Shown: piece after piece, positions 1-8,072 of the stretch
Layout of the letters: each line of letters opens with the position of its first letter
Numbering within the stretch: the first letter of the stretch is position 1
DNA from: Sphingosinicella sp. CPCC 101087
Lineage (GTDB): Bacteria; Pseudomonadota; Alphaproteobacteria; Sphingomonadales; Sphingomonadaceae
NCBI RefSeq assembly: GCF_004151485.1
Contig: NZ_SBFF01000001.1
Coordinates: forward strand, 420,526 to 484,525
Direction: 5' to 3'
DNA length: 64,000 nt
Position numbers and translations under genes: made by a program
Notes under the pieces: model-generated
The model's input: only the letters and a program-made list of their open reading frames with translations
Told to the model about the DNA's origin: nothing
Database searches by the model: none

Positions 1-476
1 TCGACCCGTGCGAGTCGGAGGGGATCGTCGAACTGCCGATAAGCCAGATCCTCCGCTCCGACGGCGGCTTGCGGCCGGTCCAGCTCTGCGCCCTGTCGGA
101 CGGCGAGATGGCGGCGGCGATTCGCCACGCCGACGCTCACGATCATCCGCTGGTGACGATCGTCAGCCACAGCTTCGAGCTGGCCAGCCGCGACGGGCTC
201 AGGGTCAACGCCTTGGTCCGGCGCCGTTTCGATCGGCTGTGCGCCTTCCTCGAACGGGAAGCGGAGACCGTTCCGACCACGCGTTTCGACGCGTTGCCCG
301 CATTTCCGCCGCCACCGGGATCCGCACCGCTGCCGGCGCAGCCGCTGCGCACGCTTCGCCGCGTTGCCGAGCAAGGCTGGGGCAATGCCCGCTACGAGCA
401 GCCGGCGCTGACCGCCGCGCTGCTGGCACCGGCCCCGGCCGCGGCGCTCGGATATCTCTCCTATGTCGGCCTCTGA
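1..476 (+). CDS. polysaccharide deacetylase family protein, C-terminal part (cut by window edge)
   Basis: The reading frame is open from base 3 to the stop at 476, with no start inside the window, so the N-terminus lies to the left. The visible 157 or so residues include VSHSFELASRDGLRVN and VRRRFDRLCAFLE, a pattern I know from the C-terminal half of polysaccharide deacetylase-like proteins in sphingomonad exopolysaccharide loci. The metal-binding NodB motifs would lie upstream and cannot be seen. Its last 14 bases overlap the start of the next gene, so the two are probably co-translated. Function (de-N-acetylation of an envelope polysaccharide) is inferred from family and neighbours. Confidence 0.72.
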   Translation, partial: DPCESEGIVELPISQILRSDGGLRPVQLCALSDGEMAAAIRHADAHDHPLVTIVSHSFELASRDGLRVNALVRRRFDRLCAFLEREAETVPTTRFDALPAFPPPPGSAPLPAQPLRTLRRVAEQGWGNARYEQPALTAALLAPAPAAALGYLSYVGL

Positions 477-1374
477 AACGGCGCTGCCGCTCCGTGTCGG
501 CGCCCGCACCCTGGTCACGCTGCGGCGGCGGCTGGTCAGGCGGCGGCTGAGCCTTGAGGAGGCGCTGACCGGCCAAGCGCCCCGGCTGCCGACCCTCGGC
601 CGCAACGAGCATGGTTATCTGGTGAATGCGTTGCCCGCCGGACTCGCGCAACCGCTCGCTTGCGCCCAGGGCGACCTGAAGCCGTTCGTGCGCCAGGCCT
701 ATGTCCGGAGCTACGCGCGGCTCGACCTCGGTTTCGATTCCTATTTCTCGGCTTTTTCAGCGAAAAGCCGGTCGACCCTAAGGCGCAAGGTGAAGAAACT
801 CGCCGACCGGTCGGGTGGGTCGCTGGACCTGCGCGCCTATCGAAACGAGGCCGAGATCGAAACCTTCCATCGCGCCGCCCGGAGCGTCTCGGCGCTCACT
901 TATCAGGAAAGGCGGCTCGGCGCCGGCCTTCCGGACGGGCCCGAGGCGCTTGCGTCGATGCAGGCGCTGGCCCGGCAGGGCCTCGCCCGCGGCTGGCTCC
1001 TATTCGTCGACGGCCGGCCGATCAGCTATCTTTACGCGCCGGCCGAGGGCTCCACCCTCATCTATGCCTATCTCGGCTACGATCCCGAATTCGCCGCCTT
1101 CTCGCCGGGAACGGTCCTTCAGCTCGAGGCGATGCGCACCTTGATGGACGAAGGCGATTTCCGCCTGTTCGACTTCACCGAAGGCGAAGGGCAGCACAAG
1201 CGTCAGTTCGCCACCGGCGGCCTCGACTGCGTCGACCTCCTGCTGGTCCGCCCTACTCCCGCCAATCTCGCCATCGGCCACACCCTCAATGCCTTCGACG
1301 CCGCAGTGGCGATGGGGAAGAAGGCCGCCACCACGCTCGGTGCCCAGGACCTGCTGAGGCGTCTACGGCGCTAA
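463..1374 (+). CDS. FemAB/CelD-like GNAT acyltransferase
   Basis: A 303-residue protein of the Acetyltransf_6 (BcsL/CelD, FemAB-like) type. The segment from about residue 90 (FSAKSRSTLRRKVKKL) to about 250 is the typical fold, with GRPISYLYAPAEGSTLIYAYLGYDP and LFDFTEGEGQHKRQFATG as the most recognisable stretches; the latter is the usual FDFxxG-x-YK-like signature of these enzymes. Members are found in exopolysaccharide and PEP-CTERM/exosortase loci and are assumed to acylate a cell-surface polymer. The ATG at 463 overlaps the preceding deacetylase by 14 bp, so they form one transcription unit. No signal peptide or membrane helix is visible. Substrate unknown. Confidence 0.84.
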   Translation: MSASETALPLRVGARTLVTLRRRLVRRRLSLEEALTGQAPRLPTLGRNEHGYLVNALPAGLAQPLACAQGDLKPFVRQAYVRSYARLDLGFDSYFSAFSAKSRSTLRRKVKKLADRSGGSLDLRAYRNEAEIETFHRAARSVSALTYQERRLGAGLPDGPEALASMQALARQGLARGWLLFVDGRPISYLYAPAEGSTLIYAYLGYDPEFAAFSPGTVLQLEAMRTLMDEGDFRLFDFTEGEGQHKRQFATGGLDCVDLLLVRPTPANLAIGHTLNAFDAAVAMGKKAATTLGAQDLLRRLRR

Positions 1375-1829
1375 GCCGTTCCGGCATGCCAATCCGAAAG
1401 AGCCGAATGTCGGCACGGCCCAACTTCGTATTTGTTCTTGCTTTGTTCGGTAGACTCGGGTAACGGCAGTGCGGCTGACGGCTCTTTCGCATCGTGGATC
1501 GACGAACGCTTCCCGGCCTCGCCCGACCTGGAGGAATGCACCCGCGCGTCACCCTCGCCCTTTCGCGGGACCGGCGGACCGGCCGGCTTACCCTTGGCCC
1601 CTCTCGACTCCTTTGTCCGGGTCGAATCCGTCTCGCCTCCACCGTGCTGACCTGGAGGGATGCCGCCGGCGCTGGCTTTCCCGCCGCGCCTTCGCGTGCT
1701 CCGCGTTTCTCAGCGTGGCGCGGCCGCTGTGGAGAAGGCCGGCACGATAGAGGCCCGGCCGCATATTTCGGCCGGAGGGACTCGCGCGCGCGTGGCAAGT
1801 GTCAATTTCGTCAACTTCGTCGTCGCGAG
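1375..1829. other. 455-bp gap without a convincing gene
   Basis: Between the convergent acyltransferase (stop 1374) and membrane protein (stop 1830) there is no ORF with family resemblance; open frames here are rich in Arg, Pro and Ser, as expected from random GC-rich sequence. It contains a LexA-like motif at 1434-1448 and a 15-bp imperfect direct repeat (GACCTGGAGGAATGC at 1525, one mismatch at 1649). I see nothing else. Confidence 0.5.
1434..1448 (+). promoter_or_regulatory. possible LexA box (GTTC-N7-GTTC)
   Basis: GTTC TTGCTTT GTTC matches the alphaproteobacterial SOS operator, a direct repeat of GTTC separated by 7 bases. It lies in a gene-poor gap, and no recognisable SOS gene follows on either strand (the imuAB-dnaE2 cassette, the usual partner, is not here). 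An 8-base match can occur by chance; the call rests on pattern alone. Confidence 0.33.
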
Positions 1830-2906
1830 CTACCGCCCTGCGCGCACCGTCGCCGCATAAGCGAAGAATCCGAGAGCGATGAACCCTTCCTTATATTCGG
1901 TCGGATCCGGGAGGTCGATTGCCGCCCCTCCCCAAGCCAGGAACAGCAGCTTCCCGCCGACCAGGGCCGCCGCGGCAAGACCGAAAGTCGTCGCCTCGCC
2001 CCGATCGCCCCGTCGCCAGGCTGCACCGGTCCAGGCGAGCATCGCGAACAGGCCGACCATGGCGCCGAGCTGGATAGCGTAGAGGTCCCAGTGCCCGTAA
2101 TCGAACCAGAGGAGCGGCGCGCTCACCAGAGCGACGGTCCGGTGCGGCACGAACGCCGTCAGCGGATGCGCCGCCGCCGCGGCCGGCAGGAGGTCGCGCA
2201 CTAGCGGGAACAGGATCAGGAACAGGGCGGCGCCGCAATAATAGAGCGTCTCGAACAGGTCTGTCTGGAGGTTGTGAAAGTTGAACTCCTGCTGCCAGTT
2301 CACCTCCGCCAGCGGCTCCGGTGTGGCGAAGCCGAGCAACCGCTGGCCCCAGCTGATCTCTTCCATTCCGATCACGGCAAGTACGGCGCACAGGCCGGCA
2401 GCGACGATCAGTGCGGCGGGGCCGTCGCGCCGGCGCAGCGCGCGCCCGGCGAGCAAGCCGGCGCCGACGAGAAGCAGCAGCGCCGAGCCCCATTCGAGCG
2501 GACGATCCTCCTGCGCCCCCGCATGGAAGGCGGCGGGATCGGCGAGGAACAAGGCCGTTACCGCCGCGCCGGCCGTGGTGGCGGCGATCCCGGCGGCGAG
2601 GCGGGCGGCCGTCATCGACTCCGTACCGAGCGGGCAGGGCTTCGCCTGCGCCCTCACCAGGGACGAGACCAGCAGCGCCGTGGCCGAAAGCAGGAAGATC
2701 GACTGGACGATCTGGTGGAAGGCGAAGCCGGCCGGCGCCTCGCGCACGAGCGGAAGGCCGAGCAGCACGACGTCGTTGAACGCGAAGACGATCTGCCCGG
2801 CGAGCAGGGCCAGCAGCGCGGCGCGGATCGGCCGCGCCATGGGCTGCGCCAGCCAGGCACCGGCATCGCGCAGCGGCGTCAGGGACGGGCTGGAGGACCG
2901 GATCAC
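1830..2906 (-). CDS. multi-pass membrane protein, function unknown
   Basis: A 358-residue protein with roughly eight or nine hydrophobic segments (for example AALLALLAGQIVFAFNDVVL near residue 30 and ALLLLVGAGLLAGRAL near 150) and an acidic loop containing GMEEISWGQRLLGF near residue 200. That EEISWGQR stretch recalls a conserved pattern in membrane proteins of polysaccharide and exosortase loci, but I cannot name the family. Its start overlaps the stop of the upstream acyltransferase gene by 4 bp (2903-2906), which points to translational coupling and a shared role in envelope polysaccharide modification or export. Confidence 0.8.
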   Translation of the reverse strand: MIRSSSPSLTPLRDAGAWLAQPMARPIRAALLALLAGQIVFAFNDVVLLGLPLVREAPAGFAFHQIVQSIFLLSATALLVSSLVRAQAKPCPLGTESMTAARLAAGIAATTAGAAVTALFLADPAAFHAGAQEDRPLEWGSALLLLVGAGLLAGRALRRRDGPAALIVAAGLCAVLAVIGMEEISWGQRLLGFATPEPLAEVNWQQEFNFHNLQTDLFETLYYCGAALFLILFPLVRDLLPAAAAAHPLTAFVPHRTVALVSAPLLWFDYGHWDLYAIQLGAMVGLFAMLAWTGAAWRRGDRGEATTFGLAAAALVGGKLLFLAWGGAAIDLPDPTEYKEGFIALGFFAYAATVRAGR

Positions 2907-3976
2907 GCCCGCACCCTCGTCCAGAGCGGCCGCAGCAGGGCCGCGAGCGCGGCTCCGCGGACGATCAGCAGGTCCAACATGTCGGGCCCCGGCCGCGCGC
3001 CCATTTCGCTCTTGTATCCCGGATCGCCGGCGCCCCAGTCGACGGCCGCGATCCCGGCCTCTGCGGCGCGCTGGAGATCGCGGTAGAGCAGGATCCGCCC
3101 GGGACTGCCCTCGCGGAACCGCTCGTTATAGCTGTTGGCGATGATGTGCAGCGTCGATCCGGCACGAAGGCTGAAGGTGAAGGCCGCGGGTTCGCCGCCG
3201 ACGGAAAGGATCGAGCAGCCGAGCATCGCGGCGATCTCCGGATCCTCGGTCAGGCGGACCCACATCGCGCGATTGTCCGGGTTCAGGAACTTGGTGTCGC
3301 GCTTGGCGGCCCTGCGGCCGACCCAGCTTTCGCCCTCGATATGAGCGAGCCGATCGAACGTCCCGGCATTCCATTGCGGACCCGTGATCGACTCGAAGGC
3401 AAGCTCGCCCGATTCGCCGAGGCGGCGCTCGAGCCAACGGTTCTTGCGCAACGTCTTGACCGAGGGCCACGGACCGGACTCGCGCAGGGCGGCGAGGTCG
3501 ACGACGAAGCAGGCGCCCAGGCGCCGGCTGAGGATCGTCCAGCCGCTGCGCGACGCCGCCGCCGTGAGCCGCGCGAGGGCCGGATCGTCGGCCAGGACCG
3601 GCCCGATCCGCCAGGCCAGGCCCAGCGCCCGGCGGCCATCGGACGAAGAAAGCAAAGCGGCAAGGGCGGCTTCGCCGCCTTCGCCCGCGGCCGGAAAGCC
3701 CCGCCAGGGCCAATAGCTGCCGCCGACTTCCGGTATCGAAAGAGGGCCGATCCTGCGCCTGGTCAGCGGAATGGCGGCGAGGATTTCCTCCGTTCCGCGG
3801 CAGCGCGCAACGAGTGTGGCGAGCGGAGCATCGCCCGCGGCCGCCGCAAACCAGGCGGCGCGAAGGAAGGCGCGCGCGGGCACGTCCGCCGCGGCGGCGT
3901 GGTCGAGAGCGATCGATGCGCCTGGCTCGAGCGCCGCGGCGATTCCGTCGGCGACCAGCGGGCCTGGATGAAGCAA
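2903..3976 (-). CDS. FemAB/CelD-like GNAT acyltransferase
   Basis: A 357-residue second member of the Acetyltransf_6 family in this locus. SVKTLRKNRWLERRLGESGE near residue 170 and AFTFSLRAGSTLHIIANSYN with ERFREGSPGRILLYRDLQRA and VDWGAGDPGYKSEMGARPGP in the C-terminal third are typical of CelD-like enzymes. The start codon is TTG at 3976, preceded by GGGAAG seven bases upstream; no ATG gives a better N-terminus. It is the first gene of a two-gene operon with the membrane protein that follows. Presumed role: acyl or amino-acid transfer onto a surface polymer, precursor activated as a CoA ester. Substrate unknown. Confidence 0.84.
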   Translation of the reverse strand: MLHPGPLVADGIAAALEPGASIALDHAAAADVPARAFLRAAWFAAAAGDAPLATLVARCRGTEEILAAIPLTRRRIGPLSIPEVGGSYWPWRGFPAAGEGGEAALAALLSSSDGRRALGLAWRIGPVLADDPALARLTAAASRSGWTILSRRLGACFVVDLAALRESGPWPSVKTLRKNRWLERRLGESGELAFESITGPQWNAGTFDRLAHIEGESWVGRRAAKRDTKFLNPDNRAMWVRLTEDPEIAAMLGCSILSVGGEPAAFTFSLRAGSTLHIIANSYNERFREGSPGRILLYRDLQRAAEAGIAAVDWGAGDPGYKSEMGARPGPDMLDLLIVRGAALAALLRPLWTRVRA

Positions 3977-4221
3977 GCGGCTCTTCCCTTCACTCTCACA
4001 GCGTGCGTCGGCATGTCGTAACCCGGACGGGTTAAAGCCGCCTCAACGCCGCACCGCGTCCTAACGTGCCGGAATTCGGCGATGTTTTCGGATCCGGCGG
4101 CGACCTCGCATTCGCTATTCGGGCCGCGCCGTGCTAGGGTCGCGCATCACCCGGTCCGCTCCGCAGGCATTCCAGTGACTGAGAGACGTTTGCGCTCCCG
4201 CTTGCAGGACAGGTGAATGCC

Positions 4222-4491
4222 ATGAATGATCGCCCTGCCATCCGCGTCGGCGGCGACGCCGGCCTTGCCGCCGCTCGGCCCGCGCCGCAACCGCGCCGCC
4301 GGAAGCCCGAGGACACTCCGGCAGGCTGCCGCGCCTTCGCCGCTGCCGACCTGGGCCGCGCAGCCACGCAGAATGTCGATCGCGGCCGCTGGCTGTTCGA
4401 GTCCAGCGCCGCAGCATGGTCGGCGCGGGCCGACCTGCTCGAGCGCCTCGCCCGGCAGTCCGATGCCCGTATGCGGTCGGCTTCGCAATGA
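4222..4491 (+). CDS. small basic protein, unknown
   Basis: An 89-residue ORF starting at ATG 4222 (a GTG at 4213 would add three residues), with an AGGACAGG sequence just upstream as a possible ribosome-binding site. It is rich in Ala, Arg and Pro with a helical C-terminal segment, SARADLLERLARQSDARM. No family recognised. The case for a real gene is the ATGA overlap with the lipoprotein gene that follows (4488-4491), typical of translational coupling. There is no signal peptide. Confidence 0.5.
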   Translation: MNDRPAIRVGGDAGLAAARPAPQPRRRKPEDTPAGCRAFAAADLGRAATQNVDRGRWLFESSAAAWSARADLLERLARQSDARMRSASQ

Positions 4492-4712
4492 CAGCCAACC
4501 GGAACGCCCGGGGCTTCGGGCTCGTCCTCGCGCTGGCTCTGGCGCTTTTGGCCTGCGCCCGGTCGGAAAGCACCCAGGACGCCTCGGTGTCCGTGGCGGA
4601 AGGCATCGACCAGCAGAGCCGCGAATGGGATGCGGCCGAGCAGAAAGCCGGCCGGCCGGCAGCGCCTGAGCGCGGCCCCGAAGCGGAGCCCGCCGAGGCT
4701 CCCGCGCAATAG
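4488..4712 (+). CDS. small predicted lipoprotein
   Basis: A 74-residue ORF. Residues 1-23 form a lipoprotein signal peptide: a basic start (MTANRNARG), a hydrophobic core and the lipobox LALLAC with the acylated Cys at about residue 23. The mature part is short, hydrophilic and rich in Glu, Ala and Pro. Its ATG overlaps the stop of the previous gene (ATGA). No family recognised; small lipoproteins of this kind are often outer-membrane anchored and species-restricted. Confidence 0.62.
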   Translation: MTANRNARGFGLVLALALALLACARSESTQDASVSVAEGIDQQSREWDAAEQKAGRPAAPERGPEAEPAEAPAQ

Positions 4713-4827
4713 CGCCAGCGCCGCTGCGGCCTCGGGAACCGCATCCGCTCGCGGCGGCGGCCGGCCGAAGTCCACGCCTCCCACGACTTTCGGAAAGGAA
4801 ACCGGAGACGCCGCTTCAAAATCGGCG

Positions 4828-4854
4828 TGACCGGCCCTAGGAGCGCTCCGGTCA
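4828..4854 (+). terminator. possible hairpin after the lipoprotein gene
   Basis: TGACCGG and CCGGTCA form a 7-bp stem around a 13-nt spacer, 115 bp after the lipoprotein stop and just before the UPF0178 gene. There is no T-run, so termination is uncertain. Confidence 0.28.
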
Positions 4855-4888
4855 TGCGGTGGCCGGATCAGATCGGGATTCGAGAGGG

Positions 4889-5350
4889 GTGAGCGGCGAG
4901 ATCCGGATCTTCGTCGATGCCGATGCCTGCCCGGTGAAGGAGGAGATCTACAAGGTCGCCTTTCGCCTCGACGTACCGGTCTCGATCGTCGCCAACGACT
5001 ATATGCGCGTGCCGCGCCATCCCCTGGTCGAGCGCGTGGTCGTCGGATCCGGCTTCGACGCGGCCGACGACTGGATCGCGGAGCGGGCCGGCCCCGCCAG
5101 CCTGGTGGTCACCGGCGATATCCTGCTCGCCGACCGCTGCCTCAAGGCCGGCGCCACCGTGATCGGGCCGAACGGCAAGCCGTTCACCACCAGCTCGATC
5201 GGCGCGGCGATCGCCACGCGCGCCATCTTGGCGGATCTTCGCGCCGGCGGCGATGCCGTCGGCGGCCCCCCGCCCTTCGCCAAATCCGATCGCTCACGCT
5301 TCCTCTCCGCGCTCGACGAGGCGCTGATCCGGCTGAAAAGAGCCGGCTGA
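4889..5350 (+). CDS. UPF0178 (YaiI/YqxD) family protein
   Basis: A 153-residue protein of the YaiI/YqxD family, which has a PIN-like (NYN) nuclease fold; the biochemical role is not established. The signature IFVDADACPVKEEIYKVA is at the N-terminus, followed by VVVGSGFDAADDWIAERAGP, VVTGDILLADRCLKAGATVI and the C-terminal FLSALDEALIRL. Acidic residues D8, D10 and later D88 fit metal binding. I chose GTG 4889 because family members start right before the IxVDADACP motif; GTG 4859 would add ten unrelated residues. Gene stands alone and ends at a strong hairpin. Confidence 0.88.
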   Translation: MSGEIRIFVDADACPVKEEIYKVAFRLDVPVSIVANDYMRVPRHPLVERVVVGSGFDAADDWIAERAGPASLVVTGDILLADRCLKAGATVIGPNGKPFTTSSIGAAIATRAILADLRAGGDAVGGPPPFAKSDRSRFLSALDEALIRLKRAG

Positions 5351-5357
5351 GCAAAAT

Positions 5358-5398
5358 CGGGAGCCGTGAACGACCGGGCGCAGCGCCCACGGCTCCCG
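5358..5398 (-). terminator. strong hairpin between convergent genes
   Basis: CGGGAGCCGT (5358-5367) pairs perfectly with ACGGCTCCCG (5389-5398), with an inner stem GGGCGC/GCGCCC in the loop. Read on the minus strand it is followed by ATTTTG, which makes it a good intrinsic terminator for the acetyltransferase gene ending at 5457; on the plus strand it follows the UPF0178 stop by 7 bp but has no T-run. Confidence 0.62.
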
Positions 5399-5456
5399 TC
5401 CTGCCACTTCCCCCGCCATTCACGACTCGGCCAGTCCGGTGCCGGCGGCACAAGGG

Positions 5457-6074
5457 TCAGGAACTCTTCTCCGGCGGCCGCTCGAGGAGCAGCGCGCGGT
5501 ACCCGTGATATTCCGTCTCCGAGAAGGCGCGGTAGCCGAGCTTGTAGGCGACCCGCAGCGACACCCTGTTGCCGACATGGATCATGCAGACGGTGCGCCG
5601 CGGCCCCAGCCTGAGGTCGAGCCAGTCGAGCGCCGCCTGGACCGCCTCGGTGGCATAGCCTTGGCCCTGCGCCCCGGCGGCGATCGTCCAGCCGCCCTCT
5701 GGGGCGCTGTCGAACTTCGGGCCGAGGTCGCGCCGGAAATCGCCAAAGCCGACCTCGCCGACGATACAGCCGGTCGCCTTCTCCTCGACTGCGAAGATGC
5801 CGTAGCCCATCAACGCCCAATGGCCGGCCTGACGGAGCAGCCGCGACCACACCTCCTCCCCGTTCATCGGCCCGCGATCGGTCCAGCGGAACGCCTCTGG
5901 ATCGGCGAGAAGGGCGCAATATTCGCGATAGTCGCCGACCTCCGGAACGCGCAGGATCAGCCGCTCGCTCTCGACTCGGCGGAAGTCGAAGCCGCTCTGC
6001 GCCGCTCGGGCGGGGCGCTGGCGATCGACGAACAGTGCGGACAATTCGGTCTGGATGTTCTGCATGGCGATCAT
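5457..6074 (-). CDS. RimJ/RimL-type GNAT acetyltransferase
   Basis: A 205-residue GNAT of the RimJ/RimL branch. SERLILRVPEVGDYREYCAL is the usual N-terminal strand; GCIVGEVGFGDF and GGWTIAAGAQGQGYATEAVQ give strand 4 and the acetyl-CoA pyrophosphate loop (Q/R-x-x-G-x-G/A, here AQGQGYA); IHVGNRVSLRVAYKLGYRAF is the C-terminal N-x-x-S motif. Substrate unknown (ribosomal-protein N-termini and small amines are known for relatives). The start is ATG 6074, whose first base begins an ATGA overlap with a small membrane-peptide gene; upstream in-frame codons are low-complexity. Confidence 0.85.
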   Translation of the reverse strand: MIAMQNIQTELSALFVDRQRPARAAQSGFDFRRVESERLILRVPEVGDYREYCALLADPEAFRWTDRGPMNGEEVWSRLLRQAGHWALMGYGIFAVEEKATGCIVGEVGFGDFRRDLGPKFDSAPEGGWTIAAGAQGQGYATEAVQAALDWLDLRLGPRRTVCMIHVGNRVSLRVAYKLGYRAFSETEYHGYRALLLERPPEKSS

Positions 6075-6184
6075 GCCGCCTGCACCAAGACGCCGGTGAC
6101 GGGGGACAGCGAAGCGGCGATGGTGATCAGCGCTCCGATCGTGATCAGGAGCGTGGATAGGGCCAGCAATCGGTCGATGAACAT
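6071..6184 (-). CDS. 37-residue membrane peptide coupled to the GNAT gene
   Basis: MFIDRLLALS then a hydrophobic stretch (LLITIGALITIAASL) make a single transmembrane helix. It is preceded by GGAG eight bases before the ATG at 6184, and its TGA overlaps the acetyltransferase ATG (ATGA, 6071-6074). Good ribosome-binding site, sensible membrane peptide and translational coupling together support a real small gene that most automatic annotation would skip. Function unknown. Confidence 0.58.
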   Translation of the reverse strand: MFIDRLLALSTLLITIGALITIAASLSPVTGVLVQAA

Positions 6185-6398
6185 CCCGGCTACTCCGTTC
6201 GGGCAATGGCTTGCCACGTCTCGACCGGCTCTAGCCGAGCCTTTCCCGGACATCCTGAGCGACCGCTGAAAGCTCGCGATTCAGAATCTTTTCAGAATCG
6301 GGCACGGAAATCCGCGAAAAGTGCGGGAAAGGTTCGAAAGGCGTGGCGCGCTGTGCTAGATTGTGCGTCAGATCCCGGCGACGAAAGTCCGCGAAAAC

Positions 6399-8036
6399 AT
6401 GGCGAAGGGTGCGCGTCTCGACTTTGTGGCCTTCGATCGCTTCGTCGTCGACCGCGGCGACGAGCGCGTGATCGGCCCTGACGGGCCGGTCAAGCTGGGC
6501 AACAAGGCCTACCGCCTGCTGATGGCGCTGATCGACAATGACGGGCGGCTCCTCACCAAGGACGAGCTGCTCTCCTCGGTCTGGGACGGCACGATCGTCA
6601 CCGAGGCGTCGCTCACCTCGGCGATCCGCGAGCTGCGCCGCGCGCTCGGCGACGAATCGCGCCAGCCGCGGCTGATCGAGAGCGTCTATGGCCGTGGCTA
6701 TCGCTTCATTGCGCCGCTCGGGCCTGCCGCGCCCCCGCCTCCGGCCGCGCCGACAGCGGGAGCGTCGCGGCTGCCGCAGCAGCCGGCCCCGGAGGGGCGA
6801 CCGCCGCTCATTCTCGTCTCGGCCTTTCGGGACGATGCGGTGCGAGCCCTCCATCCCTTTCTCGCCTCCGAGCTTCGCGAGGAGGTGCTGTCCGGGCTGT
6901 CGCGATTCCGCGAGATCCGGCTGATCGCCGACAACCGCCCCGAGGAAGAAGCGGCACAGGCGCACCGGACGGACCGCGGCTACCAGCTTACCGCGACCCT
7001 CCTGCCGGAGGGGGACGGGATCAAGGTGATCGCCCGCGCCCGCCGCCTCGACGACGGCCGCGTGCTGTGGGCGGAGACGATGTCACTCGCGGATACCGGC
7101 ACCGCCAGCGGGGTCGGCAAGATCGTGCGGCGCATTGCCGGTGCGGCCATCCCGGCGGTCGACGAGGACCTCTATCTCGATCTGCCGCGCGAGAGCGACG
7201 ATCTCTACAACCGCTACCTCGTCGCCAAGCGGCGCTCCTTCACCGCGCAGACGTTCGTCGAGGCGAAAGCGGCGGCCGAGGCGCTCGAAGCGATCGTCGC
7301 CGAGCGGCCGGGCTTCGCCCTTGCATACCCACCGCTCGCCCGCCTCTACAATACCGACTTCGGCTATACCGCGCTCGGCTCGAGCGGGTCGGCGGAACGG
7401 GCCCGCGCACTCCAGCTCGCCAAGGACGGCCTCGCCGCCGACCGCGGCAACGTCCACGCCTACACCGTGCTGGGCTTCTGCCATTTGAGGCATGAGCAGC
7501 GCGATCTCGCTCGCGAATGCTTCGAAACGGCGCTCATCCTGAACCCGTACAATCCCGGCCGGCTCAACGAGGTGGCCACCGGTTTGATGTGGCTCGGCGA
7601 ATTCGAGCGGACGCGCAGCCTCTACGAGTTCAGCCAGTCGCTCCATCCGTTCATCGACGACCTGCTTCTGGAGGATCTGGCGCAGCTGGCGCTGTTCGAA
7701 GGCCGGCCCGAGGAGACGCTGGGCCATGTCCGCAAGATGAGTGCGCAGCGGCTTTGGGCCAGTCTGTACGAGGCAGTCGCGGAGCATATGGTCGGAGTCC
7801 CGGCCTCCCGCTCCAGGCTGCCCGCCTGGCGCGACTGGGTGGGGAGCCGCTGGCACGACGGCAGCCCGCCAGGCCAGCAGGCGCTCGAGGAATGGATCGC
7901 GCTCCACCACCCGCTCGCCTCCGAGCCGAAGGCGGAATTTGTCGGACTCGTGCAGTCCACCTTTGCCTTGGTCGACCGGATGGACCGGCACGACACCCGT
8001 CCGGAGCCGGCCACCGGGGTTCCCCACCGCTTCTGA
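6399..8036 (+). CDS. winged-helix regulator with TPR-like C-terminus
   Basis: A 545-residue cytoplasmic regulator. Residues 1-105 form an OmpR/CadC-type winged helix: KLGNKAYRLLMALIDNDGRL, LTKDELLSSVWDGTIVTEAS, SAIRELRRALGD and ESVYGRGYRF. A Pro/Ala-rich linker follows, then a TolB/adenylyl-cyclase-associated-like domain (about 140-230, with YQLTATLLPEGDGIKVIARA and RVLWAE) and helical TPR-like repeats (about 260-420). There is no transmembrane segment, unlike CadC. The likely start is ATG 6399; a GTG at 6363 would add twelve residues. It stands alone, so its targets are unknown; some relatives sense via the C-terminal repeats. Confidence 0.85.
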   Translation: MAKGARLDFVAFDRFVVDRGDERVIGPDGPVKLGNKAYRLLMALIDNDGRLLTKDELLSSVWDGTIVTEASLTSAIRELRRALGDESRQPRLIESVYGRGYRFIAPLGPAAPPPPAAPTAGASRLPQQPAPEGRPPLILVSAFRDDAVRALHPFLASELREEVLSGLSRFREIRLIADNRPEEEAAQAHRTDRGYQLTATLLPEGDGIKVIARARRLDDGRVLWAETMSLADTGTASGVGKIVRRIAGAAIPAVDEDLYLDLPRESDDLYNRYLVAKRRSFTAQTFVEAKAAAEALEAIVAERPGFALAYPPLARLYNTDFGYTALGSSGSAERARALQLAKDGLAADRGNVHAYTVLGFCHLRHEQRDLARECFETALILNPYNPGRLNEVATGLMWLGEFERTRSLYEFSQSLHPFIDDLLLEDLAQLALFEGRPEETLGHVRKMSAQRLWASLYEAVAEHMVGVPASRSRLPAWRDWVGSRWHDGSPPGQQALEEWIALHHPLASEPKAEFVGLVQSTFALVDRMDRHDTRPEPATGVPHRF

Positions 8037-8072
8037 CGTACAGCTGAAGCGGGTCGCGGGAGCCGGCATGGC

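Noticed and set aside
1494..2204. 236-residue open frame
   Set aside because: Low-complexity Arg/Pro composition, overlaps the membrane protein antisense, no ribosome-binding site.
4115..4855. 246-residue minus-strand frame
   Set aside because: Opposes the lipoprotein pair, which has coupling and a signal peptide; no resemblance to any family.
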